The position numbers and the translations under genes are program-made. From the NCBI GenBank assembly GCA_003565575.1, contig PXBV01000167.1, positions 1 through 18,057 of the forward strand: a DNA stretch of 18,057 nt. Direction: 5' to 3'. Origin of the DNA: Psychroflexus sp. Lineage in GTDB: Bacteria; Bacteroidota; Bacteroidia; Flavobacteriales; Flavobacteriaceae. Shown here piece by piece: positions 16,890 to 18,057 of this stretch (its first letter is position 1; each line of letters begins with the position of its first letter). The notes beneath the pieces were generated by a model that saw nothing but the letters and a program-made list of their open reading frames with translations, had not been told where the DNA came from and ran no database searches.

Positions 16890-18014
16890 ATGAAAATAGC
16901 AATAGTATGTTACCCTACCTTTGGAGGTAGTGGAGTAGTAGCCACGGAATTAGGCATCGAGTTGTCTAAGCGTGGACATGAAATTCACTTTGTAACTTAT
17001 AAACAACCTGTAAGATTAGAATATTTAAGCAGTTCAATACATTATCATGAAGTTTTAGTACCGGAATATCCTTTGTTTCATTACCAACCTTATGAATTGG
17101 CACTTTCTAGTAAATTAGTAAAAGTGGTTCAAAATCATAAGATTGATCTTCTTCACGTTCATTATGCTATTCCTCATGCTTACGCAGGATTTATGGCTCA
17201 ACAAATGCTTAAAGAACAGGGCATTTCGCTACCAATGATGACAACCCTCCATGGTACAGATATAACCTTAGTAGGAAGTCATTCTTTTTATAAACCCGCT
17301 GTTAATTTTAGTATCAATAAAAGCGATATAGTGACATCAGTTTCCGAAAGTTTAAAGCGAGATACGTTAGAAAAATTTGATATTCAAAAAGAAATTGAAG
17401 TTGTTCCTAATTTTATTAATATTTCTGATTTGAAAGAAAGTTTTGAAGACTGCAAACGCCATATGGTTGCAGATGAAGATGAAAAAGTCATTACACATGT
17501 AAGTAATTTACGTCCAGTGAAACGTCTGGAAGACGTTATTCACATTTTTAATGGAATACATCAAAAACTTAAAGCGAAGTTGGTGATTGTAGGAGATGGA
17601 CCCGATAGAGAAAAAGCCAATAAATTAATTAAGAAACTAAATCTAAAAGATAAAGTTATCTTTTTAGGGAAAAGCAATGATGTAGAACGTATTTTATGCT
17701 ATTCAGATTTATTTTTACTACCATCAGAAAGGGAAAGTTTTGGTCTTGCTGCTCTTGAAGCTATGGCGCATCGTACGCCAATAATATCCACAAATGCTGG
17801 TGGACTTCCAGAAGTCAATTTGGAAGGTATTTCTGGTCATTTAAGCAAGGTTGGAGATGTAGATCATATGATAGCCAACGGAATTAAAATCTTGTCAACT
17901 CCAGAAATTTTAGAAAAATACAAAAAAGGAGCAAGGGAAACAGCTGAAAAGTTTGACGTTAAGCATATTGTTTGTAGATATGAAAAACTATATGCCAAAA
18001 TGTCTAGTCCTTAG
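16890..18014 (+). CDS. bshA: N-acetyl-alpha-D-glucosaminyl L-malate synthase BshA (bacillithiol synthesis)
   Basis: BshA is a GT4 retaining glycosyltransferase that joins GlcNAc from UDP-GlcNAc to L-malate, the first step of bacillithiol synthesis in the cytoplasm. The 374-residue length fits the family. Diagnostic segments are CYPTFGGSGVVATELG (7-22), HVHYAIPHAYAG (89-100), LHGTDITLVGS (120-130) and SNLRPVKR (205-212). The E-x7-E motif of GT4 enzymes is E282 to E290 in RESFGLAALEAM. It begins with ATG, 68 bases after the GH3 gene. That gap is AT-rich and holds no TAnnTTTG box I can recognise, so read-through from upstream is possible. BshB and BshC are not in this window. The last 43 bases after the stop hold no recognisable gene. 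Confidence 0.96.
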   Translation: MKIAIVCYPTFGGSGVVATELGIELSKRGHEIHFVTYKQPVRLEYLSSSIHYHEVLVPEYPLFHYQPYELALSSKLVKVVQNHKIDLLHVHYAIPHAYAGFMAQQMLKEQGISLPMMTTLHGTDITLVGSHSFYKPAVNFSINKSDIVTSVSESLKRDTLEKFDIQKEIEVVPNFINISDLKESFEDCKRHMVADEDEKVITHVSNLRPVKRLEDVIHIFNGIHQKLKAKLVIVGDGPDREKANKLIKKLNLKDKVIFLGKSNDVERILCYSDLFLLPSERESFGLAALEAMAHRTPIISTNAGGLPEVNLEGISGHLSKVGDVDHMIANGIKILSTPEILEKYKKGARETAEKFDVKHIVCRYEKLYAKMSSP

Positions 18015-18057
18015 TCGTTTTGATGTTAAGGGTTTCAGACCTGAACTTATTCTTTCC

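Noticed and set aside
18032..18046. Inverted repeat TTCAG/CTGAA after bshA
   Set aside because: Five-base arms with a two-base centre give no stable hairpin, and the window ends before any T-run can be judged.
1..18057. Defence system, mobile element, CRISPR array or integration signature
   Set aside because: No transposase, integrase, nuclease, direct-repeat array or tRNA gene is seen; gene content and base use look like core chromosome throughout.

Overview
The window is a gene-dense, AT-rich stretch of a chromosome from a Bacteroidota member, very likely a marine-type Flavobacteriaceae. The grounds are the low GC content (judged by eye), perfect Bacteroidota -7 boxes (TAnnTTTG) upstream of several genes, almost no Shine-Dalgarno sequences, several TTG starts, and a gene set typical of flavobacteria: BshA, a GH3/serine beta-lactamase fusion, a lone MCE protein and a large TamB. 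There are no tRNAs, rRNAs, insertion sequences, phage genes or CRISPR arrays, and no gene-free gap longer than about 110 bases.

Layout. Positions 1-851 (minus) hold most of tsaD, cut by the left edge. tamB (940-5403, plus) diverges from it. Next come two minus-strand genes, ridA (5478-5864) and an LptD-type outer-membrane assembly gene (5956 to about 8646). A compact divergent promoter region separates LptD from a plus-strand block that runs to the right edge: a secreted N-acetylmuramoyl-L-alanine amidase with a SPOR-like tail, an MCE/MlaD-type protein, a membrane b-type-cytochrome-like Fe-S protein, a HAD-family phosphatase, a CCG (HdrB-like) cysteine-rich protein, a conserved 160-residue protein of unknown function, a GH3/beta-lactamase fusion and bshA. 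From the MCE gene to the GH3 gene the spacing is 10 bases or less, with one ATG/TGA overlap, so these six genes look like one operon.

How the genes fit together. Most of the window concerns the cell envelope: TamB-type transport to the outer membrane, LptD for LPS insertion, MCE for lipid transport, and amidase plus GH3/esterase for peptidoglycan turnover. Inside this block sits a redox module (10860-13421) in which a membrane electron carrier with two [4Fe-4S] motifs and a CCG subunit are encoded separately around a HAD gene. Together the two resemble a split HdrDE-like reductase. Its donor and acceptor are not evident from the sequence. It is the least explained part of the window, together with the 160-residue protein that follows it. 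bshA, which starts bacillithiol synthesis, closes the block.
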